The notes beneath the pieces are model-generated. The model was not told the origin of the DNA. It did no database searches and was given only the letters and a program-made list of their open reading frames with translations. From CBDUQI01 sp965369325 (GTDB lineage: Bacteria; Pseudomonadota; Gammaproteobacteria; Steroidobacterales; JBCBZW01): 8,045 nucleotides of DNA. Positions 6,836-8,045 of this stretch are shown here, piece by piece; within the stretch, counting starts at the first letter, position 1, and every line of letters begins with the position of its first letter. The translations under genes were made by a program, and so were the position numbers. The stretch covers positions 1 to 8,045 of the forward strand of contig CBDUQI010000244.1 of NCBI GenBank assembly GCA_965369325.1, given 5' to 3'.

Positions 6836-7435
6836 CTATTCGGCGCGAACAGCGCGAATCAGATGATCGGCAATGGCTAGATCAAACTGCGCGAACCACT
6901 CAATCTCCGGGTACACGCTGGCCGCCTGTGCGAAGCACAGCAACATAAAATCACGCGGATTGCGGCCACTGTCGTCGCCGCCGGCGTAAAACGGCGTCGA
7001 GGTAGCAGACTGCCAGACCGCATGCAGATGGCGGGCTAGGTTTTTCTCGACAAACCGCTCGGCCCGCTCCAGCCGTACATCGCTCTGCCCGTCCTGCACC
7101 CGTTGCAGGGTTCGGCTCATCTTATCCAACCGCATGGACATACCGCCGGCCGGATGCGCCTGCCCGCGCAGCAGTTTCGAGGCTTTCTCCAGATGGAACA
7201 CCGCTTCGGTGTACACGCGGTTGCGTTCGTCGCGATTGCCCGGCAACTCACTCAGCGCCAGCAGCACGTACTCGCCAAAGAACCGGTGCAGCGCATCGGC
7301 CAACGCCTGCGGCGGCCGCCCGCGCAAGCCAAATTGATCAACCATGTTGGCGATCACAGAAGGCGGGAAGATCTCCTTGACGACAAACGGTTCGGACAAA
7401 CAGCACGTGCTCTTGTTAAGTAACGTGATGGACAC
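6836..7435 (-). CDS. hypothetical soluble, mostly helical protein
   Basis: I do not recognise this 199-residue protein. It has no signal peptide or membrane segment, and its composition (many Ala, Leu, Arg, Glu) suggests a mainly alpha-helical cytoplasmic protein. Recognisable stretches are FPPSVIANMVDQFGLRG, a helix around ALADALHRFFGEYVLLAL, a charged segment with NRDERNRVYTEAVFHLEKA, and a C-terminal part containing DFMLLCFAQAASVYPEIEWF. Cys11-Cys12 near the N-terminus are the only adjacent cysteines. The start is uncertain: the frame opens at GTG 7435, without a clear Shine-Dalgarno; the first internal ATG is at 7345 (residue 31) and would remove a less conserved-looking leader. A weak -10-like TACTAT (complement of 7451-7456) would give a nearly leaderless transcript. 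That it is a gene rests on the long open frame with ordinary coding composition; the opposite strand offers only shorter, less protein-like frames. Confidence 0.7.
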   Translation of the reverse strand: MSITLLNKSTCCLSEPFVVKEIFPPSVIANMVDQFGLRGRPPQALADALHRFFGEYVLLALSELPGNRDERNRVYTEAVFHLEKASKLLRGQAHPAGGMSMRLDKMSRTLQRVQDGQSDVRLERAERFVEKNLARHLHAVWQSATSTPFYAGGDDSGRNPRDFMLLCFAQAASVYPEIEWFAQFDLAIADHLIRAVRAE

Positions 7436-7475
7436 GCCAACCCAGCGGCAATAGTACCTGAGCCTGCGCCCGCCG

Positions 7476-7509
7476 GCTCACCCCTCACCGCACAATACGG
7501 TGGGTGAGC
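7476..7509. repeat. imperfect inverted repeat (hairpin) between two - strand genes
   Basis: GCTCACCC (7476-7483) pairs perfectly with GGGTGAGC (7502-7509), and inside it ACCG (7487-7490) pairs with CGGT (7498-7501), leaving a three-base bulge and a loop CACAATA. It lies about 40 nt before the GTG start of the helical hypothetical gene. No T-run follows on either strand, so it is unlikely to be an intrinsic terminator; it could be an operator-like palindrome, a leader structure or a dispersed intergenic repeat. Confidence 0.45.
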
Positions 7510-7533
7510 TAAGGTAAACGTGCGGTGCCAATG

Positions 7534-7570
7534 CCAGAAACAAACGCGGCAAGCCAGGACGGCTTGCCGC
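7534..7570 (-). terminator. Rho-independent terminator of the secreted-protein gene
   Basis: Read on the - strand, GCGGCAAGCC and GGCTTGCCGC form a perfect 10-bp stem (7561-7570 with 7546-7555) around a 5-nt loop, followed at once by the T-rich GTTTGTTTCT. It lies 26 nt after the stop codon of the gene ending at 7596. The reverse direction lacks a T-run, so it works for - strand transcription. This separates the secreted-protein gene from the helical hypothetical gene, which then needs its own promoter. Confidence 0.85.
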
Positions 7571-7595
7571 ACATGATCGTCGGTTGCGGGGCGCG

Positions 7596-8045
7596 TTACA
7601 GCGGGCCAGGGCTAAATATCTGGCCGGTATACACATTGGTGGCCACGGAGTTCACGCCACTCAGGCCGCGGCGCACCATCACCTGGGTGGACAAAGATTC
7701 GATGCTCTGCCCGGCCGGAATGGTGATCGCCAGTTCCGCGCGCCCTAAGCCGTTTGCCGTCGCCCGGCCACGATAGGTGGGCGATGCCAGCCCGATGCAC
7801 ACGCCGCCGAAGGCCGCCAGACACGGGCCATCGCCGGCACCGGTAAAGGACGAGAAGAAGTACGCCCGCTCCAGCGGCAGCAGCCCCTCAACCACCAGCG
7901 TCGCCGGCTCACCCTGGAGGAAGGCCGAGGCGCTGAGCGGCGGCTGCACGTTAACCGTCACCACCTGATTCGCTGGCACGTCGGTCAGCAGAGTGCGGAA
8001 CCCGTCGGCGTTGGTGATCTGAACCAGGTCTGCCTGCGCAGCGCC
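7596..8045 (-). CDS. C-terminal part of a probable secreted protein (5' end outside window)
   Basis: The frame is open from the window edge to a TAA at 7596-7598, giving 149 residues with no obligatory start inside; an in-frame GTG at 7979 exists, but the open reading continues upstream and is protein-like. The first visible residues read GAAQADLVQ, which looks like the end of a signal peptide with a signal peptidase I site (AQA before D), so the true start probably lies just beyond the edge. The mature part is rich in Val, Gly, Ala, Thr and Ser, suggesting beta structure. It holds a Cys pair in GPCLAAFGGVCIGL followed by GRATANGLGRAELAITIPAG; from memory this resembles a domain seen in secreted proteins of several proteobacteria, which I could not verify. 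The two cysteines could form a disulfide outside the cytoplasm. It is followed by a strong intrinsic terminator. Function is unknown. Confidence 0.75.
   Translation of the reverse strand, partial: GAAQADLVQITNADGFRTLLTDVPANQVVTVNVQPPLSASAFLQGEPATLVVEGLLPLERAYFFSSFTGAGDGPCLAAFGGVCIGLASPTYRGRATANGLGRAELAITIPAGQSIESLSTQVMVRRGLSGVNSVATNVYTGQIFSPGPL

Noticed and set aside
7354..7572. 72-residue open frame on the - strand between the two right-hand genes
   Set aside because: It runs through the intrinsic terminator and the inverted repeat and overlaps the helical hypothetical gene; composition is not protein-like.
7525..7776. 83-residue open frame on the + strand
   Set aside because: It spans the terminator hairpin and is antisense to the secreted-protein gene.

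Overview
The window is GC-rich DNA (by eye roughly 60% G+C), tightly packed with protein genes, and looks like the chromosome of a gammaproteobacterium. The best taxonomic clue is a full-length FadE-type acyl-CoA dehydrogenase (821 aa) with the membrane N-terminus, dehydrogenase core and C-terminal extension typical of the Escherichia coli enzyme. Two outer-membrane-type lipoproteins also fit a Gram-negative host. I see no mobile element, tRNA, rRNA or CRISPR array.

Left part, + strand: an ECF RNA polymerase sigma factor (18-644) is followed 20 nt later by a very small zinc-finger anti-sigma protein (665-925). The next 129 nt hold a plausible ECF-type promoter (about 926-953) and a strong GC-rich hairpin (1000-1036). 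After them comes a compact three-gene operon: two tandem paralogous lipoproteins of the LCAT/lysosomal phospholipase-like alpha/beta hydrolase family (1055-2425 and 2422-3825, joined by a 4-nt ATGA overlap), then fadE (3851-6316), 25 nt further on with a good Shine-Dalgarno sequence. The gene order suggests a lipid-use module: acyl esters are cut or transferred at the outer membrane, and the released fatty acids enter beta-oxidation through FadE. The sigma/anti-sigma pair may switch it on; that link is inferred from position and one promoter-like sequence.

The most striking observation is that the first lipoprotein has lost its catalytic nucleophile. Its nucleophile elbow reads AHGYGG (Gly182), while the second reads AHSMGG (Ser191). 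The Asp and His positions of the triad are kept in both. The operon therefore appears to encode a pseudo-lipase and an intact lipase as a translationally coupled pair.

Right part, - strand: a short membrane-anchored or secreted protein with a Ser-rich tail (6329-6688), an unrecognised mostly helical soluble protein (6836-7435), and the C-terminal part of a secreted protein cut by the window edge (7596-8045). The last gene is followed by a clear intrinsic terminator (7534-7570). fadE and the 6329-6688 gene converge with only 12 nt between their stop codons.
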